DNA from: Erythrocercus mccallii | Lineage: Eukaryota > Chordata > Aves > Passeriformes > Dicruridae | Assembly (NCBI GenBank): GCA_013397435.1 | Contig: VZRG01001531.1 | Location: 113,136-177,135, forward strand | Direction of reading: 5' to 3' | Length of the DNA: 64,000 nucleotides | Shown: positions 24,042 through 36,300 of the stretch, one piece after another | Position numbering within the stretch: position 1 is the stretch's first letter | How the letters are laid out: each line of letters starts with the position of its first letter | Notes under the pieces: generated by a model | Database searches by the model: none | What the model saw: only the letters and a program-made list of their open reading frames with translations | What the model was told of the DNA's origin: nothing | Translations under genes and position numbers: made by a program

Positions 24042-27000
24042 GTTTGAAGCTGTAGCTATGAAATTTTACCCATAAAAACTCAAGTGTAGATCAGCTTGAT
24101 GAGATAAAGGGTCAGAAAAAAAATCACTCAAACTGTGGCTCCAGTGTTTCATTAGAGCTGCTGGGACCATATAACTAGTACTTAGTAGATGAAAGCTTTT
24201 AATTTTACTCATGTCTTCACACCTGCTGGCAATTATAGCATCTTGTCTCATTTGGGATTTTGTTCCTTTCTTGTGGCAAACTGAAGTCCATTCCCATTTA
24301 GTGAAGGTTTTAGCAATAGTTCTGTACAGTGTGAAGATCAGTTCAAGAGTAATGAAGTTTTTTGTGTGAATGAGTGATTGTCAGGATTGATGTTTGAGCT
24401 GCTTGAGGACAAAAGTGACTTGTCTGATGTTGCTTGCAAGGTGAGTGGGCAAACTGGTAGCAAAACCTGTATCTAATATCTACATATCTGGATCTGTCTT
24501 TCTCTCCTCATTTTGTCTCTCATTTATTTTCCTTCAGGAAAATCCAAACTAAACCTTTTCAACCCAATCCTATTAGGAAATCTAATTACTGCTACAGCTT
24601 GCAGGGCACTATTATCATGTTGACTTTTAATCATGCTACTGTGAGAGTGTTTTTCCTGAGCCCTAAGTGTTACAGAATAATTAACTTGAACACACTGAGG
24701 CAGAAAACTTTTTTTAAAAAAGAAAAAGCTCTTCAAAGTATTGTGTATTTACTAGCTGCTTATGAGATGTGGTAAGAAAAAAAGATAAGTGAGCTATCCA
24801 GACTAGACAGATGAGCTCTTAATGTTGACTTACTTGTAGCAGTCCTCCATGAGGGGAACAGATTGTCTTGTGTAAAAAGTGCAAGCTGACTAATAAAATT
24901 AGCTGAAGGACTCCAAAATGGAGCCTTCTTTGTAAGAGGACTGACCACGGCTTTCAGGGATCTCTGAAGGTTTGTGTAATTGCTTCTTATGGTTGTGTCT
25001 TAGTTATGAAATGCTTTCTTTTAATTAAACCATAATTTGTCTGGTAAGTACCACTTATACTTGGTTTTTAATTAGGGGGAAAACTGTGCTGTGCATTGCT
25101 GAGCATTCAGAGGATACCAAATGAAGAATAAGGAACGGTACAAATAGAATGTTAAACCTTGTAATGTTCTTTCATTAGCCCCTTCCCCAGACCTCACTTC
25201 TACACTTGGGTTTTGCCCATGCTGTAGTTATCATGGCTATAATGTCTGTTAACACTGCTGGGATGAAATAAGTAGCAAAATTTTCATCTGAAGTCCCCCT
25301 GTAAAATAGGAGTTGGGAAAAATAGAATGGATTGGAGAGGCAGAGGGTCAGGGGAAAGGTCTGGAAAAGTTCTTTCTTCAAGAGTGACCTTGCCTTGTGG
25401 AGCACAGCAGAGCCCAAGGAATGCAAGGGCTGTCCTGGCTGTGCTGCCTCTGCTGTCACTGTGACTGAGTATCCTGAGCCTGGGGAGGGAGGAGCTGCCT
25501 TGCAGAATGGAGGTTTTCACTTTTGAACATTTTAAGTGTATATATTGTCCCACAAGAGTTCCTTTTTGTAAGACAGTAGAAGTTATTCTCTTTTTAAGGA
25601 GTAGAAAATAAAATTAATATATTGAATCACCAGAAACGGAACAAACTCTCTTAGACTGATGGGCTCATCAGGCAGAATCAGGGTCTACCAGGAGCCTGTG
25701 CTTGTCTCCTCAATCTCTCAACTGCAGCAAAAGGACACAAAGCTACTTTTGTTCTTACAGTTCATTTCCCTTATTCAAACCATCTGGATTTAGCCACAAA
25801 TTTTAGCTTTTCTTAACGCTACAAATGGACCTGTGTGAGCTATGACTTACTGAGGGCAGGGAAGGTGGAGCAAGAAAAAACACTTGTATACGACACTTAG
25901 GGATCTGAATGTGGGGTTGGGAGAGGTGAGAAAATCTTGGCGCTTTGGCAAAATTTGTTCTTACGAAGTACCAGTTTCTGCTGCCCTTTTCAGTGAAGGA
26001 GTCTCTTTCCAGCCCCAAACCCCTGCTCTGGGTTTTTATTGTAAATAATGAAAAGTTGTTGGAAAGTTTTTTTAGTTAGCTGAAAGAGCACCATGCCAAT
26101 TTGCAGAAAACTGTTGTCCTTACATGATTATATAAACTGTGTAGCTTTTCTGCTATTTTTTATTTTTCATTCTCTTACTGAATTACTACAGTGACATTTA
26201 GTCTGGTCTAAGCCAAGGCCTTTTTATTTAATATTATTACAAGTCCATAAACCAAAGTATATGTAGATAAATTCAGTATAAAATAGTGAACAAGTTCCTT
26301 GAAGTTCTTATTTATGAGTGTGTTTGAGATATTTACATTGTTTTTTGTTTTTAAATGAGACATGGAAAATTGATAAATATAAAGACATCAAGCTGTTTGA
26401 CTCCAATTTAGAATGTTTAGAATGATTTATGTGCCATTTCCCATACCACTACATCAAACTGTCTTAGGAAGTAGAAGGCAGAACCACTTGATTTCGAAAA
26501 AACCACCATGATCTTTCCAGAGTGTTTATCAGCCTAAATAACGAGTGTCATTGTGCAGGGTAACTCACAAGGTGTTGAAGTCAGTAGAAGGTTGCTTGTT
26601 GACTCCAGCATGTTTTAGATTCGACACTGGAACAGGCTGATCTGATGGGTTGTGGAGTCTGTGTTGGAAGTAGCCCAAGCCCGACTCTAAACTACCCTGC
26701 TGTAGTTAACCCAGCTCTGAGCAGTGCTTTCCATCATCTTCCTAACATCAGCTGGTGTCTGATATTGTGTAAGAATAAAAAGATGTTGATGTCTCAATCA
26801 TACACTAAAAGAATGAGGACATGAAATTGCAAAATTAAGTATTTAACTGAAGAAAGAACTTAAAGTGAATGTTATATTTTTCTTGGAATAAATCAGGCTT
26901 TTCTGATATAGTCTGATGAAATAAGAAGTGTAAGGATGACTTCATGACTGTCCTAACAGGGGTAAAGGAAGTTTACAAACTTCTGTATCTGTGTGCTGCC

Positions 27001-28549
27001 TATAATTGGGAATGAGATATGCCCTCTCTGCATGTGATTAGTTTCCATTGGACACACGGTAGGGATAGACATCCTGGTTTGAACTGTCCTTGTTCATGAT
27101 AGATTAAATATTGGCTTTCTCATTACCATATAACTTGCATTTGCCATCTGTGAAATAATACAGTCTTACTCCAGTTATCACTAGCTGGGGGAGCTCTTCT
27201 CTGTCTGCTTTCACAGCTGGATGTAATGCATGTTCTTGCTGATCATATCAGCCAAGAGATCAAGCACAGAAATATCCTGGCTCAGATTTTTCCAGGTAGT
27301 GAGGTTCTTTGCAAAACTTACCAGTGCCGTTTTCAACAACAAATTTATGTTTACTGTAAAACTTCTAAAGTCAGACAGAAGCTGAAGTATAGGTATGAGT
27401 TCAGCTTCTGTGGGCAGAGGCTCTCATATGATGGTGTTTGCAATAGGTCTCTCACTTCTGGGCCTTCTAGCTTCAGTTGGAAACTCCCAACACTTATTTC
27501 CAATATGTAGCGCTTAATAAGAAACAATTCCCTTAAAGAAGGTGACATCTGTGCCCTCCCAGAGGTATGAGGGGAAAGGGTGTTAACATGCTGTTGAAAA
27601 TACCCTGCACAGGAGTCATCCCTCAGCCATGGAGCCTCCTGCTCCAGCTTACTACTCATGGGAAAAAAAGCCTAAATTCAAATATTTTTCCTGGTTTGCC
27701 TCACAGTGAGCCTGGGTTTATTCCCTCTCACATGAATGTATGCATAAAAAGTCTGCACATCTGCACTGGAATCTGGGCAGGTTTAGGGTAGGTAAGAGGA
27801 TCTTAAGGATTTCTAGACAAGCAAAACTGTTTTCAGTGTTTCACTGAATCACTGGAATTATTTTATTTTTAAGATTCCCTGTCCTTCTCTCTGTCATGTC
27901 ATGCACAAATTAGTCCTTAGAGAGTAATTTGAAAACAGTGACTGTGTGTGACAAGAAGATACAATGTGAAATGTATGGTACTTTTGTTTTCAGTTAATTG
28001 GAAACTTGAGATCTCTCATTACTAATAAAGCTTCAGGTTTCTGTTCTTTGAAGCAGCCAAATTTCTAATCAGGCACAATTACTGAGAAGATCTCCTTGGC
28101 TGGATCCATTAACTACTCCTCCTCTTTTTGCTTTTTTTCCCCCCTCTCCTTTTCCTCATGTCTTGGCCTGAAGACAGCAAAATATATAGCAAACCTCCAA
28201 TCATTACCTGAATGGCAGACATTTAATAGCTTTATAATGTATCTGAGTGAAGGTTATTAAATCTGCTGTACTGAGCTTTTCAGCTATAGCTGTTTTATTC
28301 TCTGTCTACACAGAATTTTAAAAAATTCTCTGTGCAAAAGAAGTGTTACTTTCCAAGTACATGTTAATTAATTGTCCATTTGTATTGAGTCTGGCCATAA
28401 TTTGTAAAAAATTCTTACAAAGTGCCTCTCCTTGAATGGTTTTCTGGGTAGGCCACAAAATGCAAATGCCTCTTTATTGTTACAGATTGCCTTTCCCTGT
28501 GTCGCTTTAAAATTACTGCTTTCTCTGGAGCAGTGAGAAATTATGCATT
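24042..28549. other. KCNIP4 intron with one faint CR1-like segment
   Basis: Mostly plain intron. At about 26620-26720, ACTGGAACAGGCTGATC ... GGTTGTGGAGTCTG resembles the CR1 3' UTR in + orientation but is much decayed. It is annotated separately with low confidence. Confidence 0.5.
26620..26720 (+). mobile_element. Possible decayed CR1 3' UTR fragment
   Basis: The order ACTGGAACAGGCTG, GGTTGTGGAGTCT, a degraded 'GGAAGTAGCCCAAGCCCGACT' and CTACCCTGCTG follows a CR1 3' UTR layout (lone-element wording 'ggttgtggagtctcc'). The terminal CR1 tail is missing. Confidence 0.35.
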
Positions 28550-28870
28550 TCAAGTTACTCAAAGCATTTTCCATGGGGACCTTACTCACTAATTCCCTGA
28601 GTAGCCTGAGGTGTTCTCTCCACATGTCCAGAGCTGAGGTTTTTCTGGCGCTTTTTCTCCTGTCGCCAGAGATTTTAAACTTGATGGCCCTGTGCTCACT
28701 GAGGCCAAGACAGCCCCAGTCTCCACTCTGCTCATGAGATCCACTCTGTTGACAAGGAGGGCATCTTTCCCAGTCGGCTCCCTTAGGACCTGTTCCATAA
28801 AGTTATCTTCCAGGTTTTTTAGGAATCTCCTGGCCCAGATTGTACCAGCTCTGTGATGCCCTCAGTTAAT
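28550..28870 (-). pseudogene. Decayed CR1 LINE ORF2 fragment (endonuclease C-terminal part)
   Basis: Minus-strand frames 28589-28798 and 28368-28625 read as broken pieces of one CR1 ORF2 region. The pieces are FLKNLEDNF then MEQVLREPTGKDALL, and, after a frame change, KISGDRRKSARKTSALDMW-like sequence followed by REHLRLLRELVSKVPMENAL. CR1 endonucleases carry a similar 'Q-V-x-E-P-T-R-x-D-A-L-L-D' segment, and the Gly-Asp-Arg-Arg-Lys segment lies downstream. Frameshifts and lost residues show it is dead. It is an internal CR1 fragment without the 3' tail. Confidence 0.75.
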
Positions 28871-29657
28871 TTCTGGAAAGTAAGTCAGCATGGCTTTGTG
28901 GATGTTTGCTTGGGTAAAAGCAAAGGGTCTCAAGAGCTGCCTGTAAGGCTTAAGGAGCTGCAGTCTGCTGTGACTTGCTCAATGTTGAATCCAAGTGTGC
29001 TCACTGTTCAGCAGAATTTCAAACGGGTTTATGAAAATCAGTCATTGAAATTAAATCCTGCTGGGAGAACCTGCTGCTGGCCTGTGCTCTGTTTTCATGT
29101 GTGCCTGGTGTCACCTGCAGGGGAAACAGAGTTGCTTGTCATGGGTAACTGCGGGTTTAGAAAAAGAAGTACCTGATGTTAGGCTATACTCCTCATACGT
29201 GTGGAACTATTTCATTTAGATAAATGCTTTAGATCCATCCTGGGGTTTGAACTGCTTATTATGGCTATTTTTAACTTTTTCTCTGTCTTTGAAATGCATT
29301 TTCCCTCAAGGTTGGTTCAGTAAATTGACACATTTCTTGAAACAAAGGCAGGCATGTCTAGGTAGGATTAGGCAATATGCAACATAGGTTTGGCTGGCAC
29401 ATGTAGCGTGGCTAAATTGGCTTTTATCTGATATTTCTCTTCTTTTTAGTCTTACTTTATCACTCAGTTTTCAGTTTCCTTCTTTTTTTTGTATTGGTTT
29501 TTTCTTCCTTTGTGTATTCTTCTGCCTTGTGTTCTGAGGCTTTCTAAAGGGTAAGACTACTCAGCAATGAACAGTGAAATTTTCAAATCAGTGATTTTGA
29601 ACAAAAGGGAAAATATACTTCAGTGAATAATTCATTGAAAACGGTATTGTAATTAGG
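28871..29657. other. KCNIP4 intron, nothing specific seen
   Basis: The open frame 28853-29176 overlaps the CR1 edge and has no recognisable features. The remainder is T-rich intron. Confidence 0.5.
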
Positions 29658-30352
29658 TGTTATAAATAAAAAATCATCAATCTGAATTTAATGAAAAATG
29701 AAATGGTTTATTGGTTACAATTTTGGATAAAATTTGGAAAATAGAAAAATGAGCCAACGAATCCCAATATCCCAAAAGTGCCAGCCTGGGGATCGGCGCT
29801 TGGTGTCACAGAGCCTGCGTCAAAAGGACACTGTCTCTGCGTCCACCAAGACGTGTTCTGCCGTGTGGTTTTATGCTGTTTTTCATAGCCTGGGGCTAAG
29901 GTGGACAATGCGGAAAATAGCTTTTCCTGTTGAAGATGAAGTCATCTGTAGCTGGACAATGTAATTTGAAGTGAGCCAGGGTGTATCCAGGTTTCAGGTA
30001 GAGTCTGTTTTTGTTTTTATGAAGACTGTACCTGAGGCTTGACAATAGCCATGATAGCTGGTTTCTGGAGACTTATGGCTTGGCCGTTGAAGCTGAGCAT
30101 CCCCATTGTTCTACTTTGGTTCGCCCATTAACGCTTCTCTGTTAGGTGAATAGGAGGCGTTGCTTGGCCAGTTTGTGTTAATGTTCCTTATCTCTGTTGC
30201 CGATGAGCCGCGCCTCTCCCATTTGCTGCTGCTTGTAATATGTGGGCTTTCCTGGGAAAGCCAAACTTTGCACAGATACATTTTATACAATTTAACAAAA
30301 TATTATTATAAAATAGCATAGCACGAATTACATCATATATTCACTTATAACA
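29658..30352 (-). mobile_element. Solo LTR, TGTTATAA family copy 2, 695 bp
   Basis: The ends are TGTTATAAATA and TCACTTATAACA. Internal blocks shared with copy 1 include GAGCCAACGAATCCCAA, TGGGGATCGG, CACTGTCTCTGCGTCCA and the 3'-part ATTATTATAAAATAGCATA. The minus-strand poly(A) signal is TTTATT at 29707-29712. The flanks TAGG and GAAG do not match, so the target duplication is lost or the edge has mutated. Confidence 0.9.
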
Positions 30353-33300
30353 GAAGGGAAAAAATTAAGGCAAAGGTGTTTATAAACCTGAGCAATTTGA
30401 ACTTAGGGGTCCAGAAAGAAGGCAGAGTACCAAATTAAGCTGCTTCAAAAACTCAGGAAACCTAACCTAACCTCCCCTGGCTTTCCTTCAAGGAAACATT
30501 CTTTTGCTTTCTCTCATTTTTTCTTACTAGAGTTTTCTTTGTAAAATATTCCAAAACTGTAGGTGAAAGTTCTATAATAGTAGTAATCCCCTGCATGGTA
30601 TTTACCTAAGACAAATGTCTACCAAAATAATTTGCTTATTTGTTTTCTATTGCTGCTGTTTGCTTATTACGCAGGTTGTGTGACACTTTCTCCCCTTTCT
30701 TAATAATTTGCTAAATTTCATTGCATTGTACAATTTAAACTTCATTTAAGCAATGTAGTGTACAAACCATATCATCCAGAATTGGAAAAAAATATCTGCA
30801 GACATACTACAAAAGTGCAGTTCTCAGGACTTAGTTCCATTTTGTTATAGTTGGGAAATGGAGATCTTTGCTTCTCAAGAAATAATGCAATACTGTAAGA
30901 AGTGCCCATTGCAGTGCCAGTTCCTAAAACAGCTAGTGAATGTTTTCTGCTGGTCACATAGATGTTAAAACAGATGTTATGGCTTGATTTATAAGCAGAA
31001 ACTGAAGCAAAACTAGTTTAGGAGTTTTTTCCCTTCTTTAATCCTAAGAAGGAAAGGAGGCAGAGAGATTAACTGATAACTCAGAAACAATTTGCTGTGA
31101 ATGGGAATTTAGCACTCTTTCTCTGTAAGTGGTTTTCAGGCAGAACTGAACTGCTACTCTTACACTCCTTGAATACACCAGGCTTTAATATTTGAGCTAA
31201 GACCCAGCAACAGGTAAATAAAAAGGTGTGACTGAAGGGTTCCTATAACTGCCCTTTGCCTTTGCTGATTTTTGCTGTGTATTGAGCACATGCTCTGTTG
31301 GTAGAGCAGGGTCTTGGAGGAACTTTCTAAGATGCCTCCAAATAGTGCATTATGAATGTTTTGATACACAAGGCTTACTCTGCACAAAGATTTATGCTGC
31401 CAGGCTGTGCCTTGATCTGAGCCACTTCATCACTAGTTTAATATTATGTTCAGACTCCTACCTTAAATTACCCATCCTCTGTGTAATGGCAGGAGCTCTC
31501 CTCTAGCTCTCCTTGGTTGTGCAATGTGGATCAGCTCTGGAGTGTGCTTGAGACTGCAGCAGTTGTGTCTTGCTGGGTCTTATCTCTCCCACCTTTTTCT
31601 GCAATTATAATTAGCTGAAAAGCAGAGGGTGGGAGAAGTTAATGAAATGAGAACATGCAACTTCAAATGAATTATATCTAAGGTAATTGGTTAATTACAG
31701 AAACTTGTTAATTCTCCATTACTAGAACTACCTTCCCCTGATGGCATTTTTGGTAACTGATTTATTAAAATGGAAATGTTGGTATGTGCTTTCCTAAGTC
31801 ACAGCAAACCTGCAAAATAATGTGCCCAGCAGCTGATGCCTTACTGAGCACCTTACTGAGCACATAAAGGGGACCCCAGACTGGGGCCTCTCTAGAATGC
31901 AATGAGCTGAATATGTGTTTATTCCCTAGCCTGAAGTATTTTTGCAAGGAACTTGTTTTAAAATTATGCTGATGAGACCTAAGGAAGTGATCTAGTTTTA
32001 TTCCAAATAACTTCCTGGAAGACAAGTGTCCTTGTCAGCATGTGAGGAAATTGGCAGTGAGTTGCTGAGCTCTGAGAGGCTGAAGTTTGTATGAAGAGGT
32101 TGTTAATATTTTGTGACATATCATTATTTTCTAGAGCTAAGTCTAACACTGATACCAGTGCTTATTTCATGGCTTCAGTTTGCCCTGTTGTGTGTTTCAC
32201 ACTGAACTTTGCTCTGTGAGTGCCCCATGCTGTAACTTCCCAGTGTTGCACAGCACTGAGCATGCTGGTAGGGAAAGCCCACTGAGACAGCATCATTACG
32301 TGCTTGGGAGAGGGGAGCAAAGGCACAGGTCAGGGCAGGTGGGCCCCTGAACACACCAGTGCATTTTGGTGTCTGTGGCTTGGCTGTGGTTTCATAGCTC
32401 CTGCCCAGCACAGCAACCAGGTTTCTGAAGGCTTGGGCACACATACATATTTCCTCTCTTTTTGTGACTCCCTGTGGCACGTTAGGAACAAGAAAGGGCT
32501 GACACGGACCACCTATTAGTTATTGTTTCACAAAAGTAACAGCATTTGTGTGAATCACCTAGCAACAACTGAGGAGTACCACCCACAACAGTGGTGACAC
32601 AGAAACACCTCAGCCAGGCAAGAACAATGACAGAAAAAGGAAAATTCCAGTATCCAAGTGGTGTTAACTGAGATATGCCCAAGAGAAAAGTAAGGTGATA
32701 GAAATAAATAAAGAAATAAAAGTTACAAGCAAAGCCAAACTATTGGGTTTTATGGATAGTCAGGCAGAATACAGGTGTGCAGAAAAGGAGTTCCCATACC
32801 TCCCATCCAGGTCGTATATTGCCAGCTTTGTGTGTCTGCAGCCAGCCAGCCCCCAGCAAGCTGCAGTGTGCCTGTGATGCTGTGCTGATTCGTTTGTGTG
32901 TGTCTGATACAGAGCGTGGTCTGATACAGAGCTTCCCTGCTGTGTGTATGTGCAGGTGGGACTCTGCACCCTTCCCCTCCAGCACACTAAGCAAGAGCTG
33001 GCTTGGAGAAATTGGTCTCATGAAGGCTCCAGCTCAGTGTTGGCAAGTCATCATGATCCAAGGTGCAGCTTTCCTTTCAAGTACAGCCCCAGTATGAGAT
33101 TTGTCAGTTTAGCTTTTGTTAGCAGAAAACAAAAGCTTGTCAGCTTTGTGGCACTGCTAATTCCCCTGCTGCAGTACTTTGGAATTATAGCAGAGACCAA
33201 AGCCAAGTAATTTGATTGTCTGTGCAGTTAACATCACCATAAACAAGGAATAACCAGAACCCTCAGCTGATACTTTAAGTTTAAGACTGTTGTATGGCAT

Positions 33301-36300
33301 TTACAAGTCTAATGCCCCCTCTGAGCACAATTAGTGTATAAACTGAACAGAATGTATTGAATGAATACGCCAACTTCACCTTCTCCTTCTAGAGTTATAA
33401 CAGTGAAATTTTGTTAGATTTGAGATTATGTTAATTGAGAAGATGCTATTTAATTCTTAAGTGACTCTCATAGCACTCTTTTGAGGTGCAGGAAGATCCA
33501 TGTTTATATATCTTCCACTGGAAAATAGTTTATACCCAGGTCTGAAGAAACCTAAGTATTAATGCTTACTGATGGTTATATACTGACAACAACAGGCTGC
33601 CTACTTGGTATCCAGGAGAAACACACAGGGATTGGATTTTTTGTATGGGTTAGTATAGAAGATCGCAACTTTGCAACCTGGGCATCAAACTGGAAAATTC
33701 CTTCCTGTTTAGATCAGTTATTTTAGCAGAATCCATGCCAGTTTGCTCATGTGTGAAATCAAGTGGTTTTCCACTTTCCTGTTTTGATGATATTGGCTAG
33801 CAACTGAAACAGGATTAGTGCACTTTGTGGAACTGGATGATTTCAGAGACTTGCAAATAGTTTCCAGGCTCACAAAGCTTCACATATTCACAAATATTTT
33901 TATGTATCTTTTCCAAAAAAACCCCTTTAATCATGATGTATGAGATTTTCATGATGCCTTAAGATTCAGATGCATTTTTGTTCTAATATAAAAGCAATCC
34001 GTCTTGTAAGCAACCCATGCAGCTGAAATGGTCAAAGTAGGCAGAAAGACACTAAAGCTGCCAGCTGAGCCTCTGTTCCAGATTGGTTGTTGGCAACAGC
34101 CCATCTGTAAAGGCCATCTCTGACAGATATTGCACCAAACAGTGGGAATGGAGGGCAGCAAATATGGTGTTTTCTCAGCATAGTTCATCCATCTTCTCTT
34201 AAGCAAACGAAACCTTTATATAGTAGCTTGAATGCTTACATTTGCATCACCTGAGTGCTGTAGTTCTCTCAAAGAACTAGTAGTTCTCTTCAAAGAAGCC
34301 TAAACTGGCAGAATGATTTAATGATTTGCCACAAAATTTAAAGAATTTTTGTCTGCCTTCATTTACCAAATGTTAGCCTGCATGCTTTTCTCCTGCAGGG
34401 AAGTATCCTTCAATCTCAAGGCCCAATGCAAATGGGCTCCTGCTCAGTAGTTTGTTGTTGAGTAGAGAGTTGTTTGGATATGTGCCATCCTTTTTTCTCT
34501 CTAGAAATAGCAGAGATATATCTAGAGATATAGCTCTAGAATTCATATCAATACTTTTGTTCAAAATGTACCTGGAAGATAATCCTAATAGAAGTCCAAG
34601 TATATTGTGGTGCATGTTTTCCTGATGACTAGCAAGAGTTAATAGTAATTAGCTACTTGCTGTGAATGTAAAATGATTAAGGATAGAGAAATCTCAAGCC
34701 AAGGATTCTTCAATGTACTGAAGAGTGTTTCATGTTTTACATGAACTAAACTGTTATCTCCAATACCTCCAGACATAATTTGGCATAATTGCTGGATTTG
34801 GGGTTTTTAATTTACCTGACAGCAGTCTGAACAGAAAAAGTACTAACAAGTGAAATACCCTTTCATTTCATCTAAGTGTGTTGCCCTCCAGTCCTGAGCA
34901 AGGATATACTTGAGCAGCAGCAAAGCATGCACTGATGCGTCCAAACTGATGTGTAATTTAATAATGGAAATTAAGCTTTGCACTTTTTTCATGAGAATGT
35001 AACTTGTAATTAATTAATAAGCTGTAGTTTAATTAAATTGCAGGGAGGGCAGGGAAAGTAGTGTCCTCTGTCATATTCTTTTCCATTAGATAGGATATGT
35101 TCCAATAAGCAAATTGACAGGGATACTTAAGCAGAGACAAAGGTTTATTAAAATTTCCAATTAATAGTATGGACCATTGCAAAAATATCTAGTTAATTGG
35201 GATGGACATATTTGACCAAGTTTTCCTTAAAAATGCTCTTTGAGTAGTCCATTGCAGTGTCCTGGAGAACAATGATCTTCCTGTACTTGAGCTGATGGAA
35301 ATTTGGATTGACAGGTCCAGCACAATTCACAATAGGATTTAACCTTTCATCTCTGTACTTTGCATGCTGTGTATTTGATTTTTATCAAGAAATGTCATAG
35401 TACAACTGATAAAGCTCATCACATGGTCATTTACATATGGACACCCAGGGGAAACTACTTGGCTCACAGTGCTGGTGTCAGCTGTGTGCTGCTGTAGAGC
35501 AGCTGTTCCTGGAGAGCTCTGAGGTAGGAGTGTCTGGAAATGCTGGTATTCTGCAGACAGTGGCAGAAGCACTCCAGTAGTGTGCTCCAGTGCTTTGAAG
35601 ATGCACTGAACTGTGTCCCTATTTCTGGAACCTTCTTTTATCCCATTCAGTACTGGGATTAGTACACCTAAGAGGTGTATAATTCCTTCAGAGGATGGGT
35701 GCCTCTGCAATAAGATCTGAAACTTTTCATGCAGATGAATGTTTCTCTTATCAAGGAGCTGGTTCTCAACTGCCTTGCATTTTTTTGGAAAAAAAGTTAG
35801 GCTTTGAGTTTTGCATGTTGAAGGCCTTTGAAGAAATTCACACATACACGCCCAGATATAATTCTGATACCATCTTAGACTGGAAATGGAACTGTGATTC
35901 AAGAGGACTGTAGAATACTGGGGGAGTATTCTGCCTGCTCATGTGTGCATGATACATGCTTGGTCATGGAATATTTTTAGATGCACACAAGGAAAGATAC
36001 ATGAAGGAGGTTTATTATCTGAGGCTGTTGCTTAGCTTTAACATCCTAATTATAGTTTCTGTCATGTGCTTTGTTTCCATGAAAGTCAGCCTACCTGTGT
36101 CATGTCTAGAAGCAGAATTTCAGTAGTGGTTCCACTAGAGGAGCAGTTAAACTGTAATTCATAAATTAGGCACAGTCTGGTTAAGTCTGAGGGCGGACCA
36201 CACTACTGAGTGCAGGTTACACAGAGCTGCTGCCATAACCTTGTAGTGGGAGCACTGCTGGCAAAAGCAAAGCCAGCCTCCTTTCCAGACAGCCCTCTAA

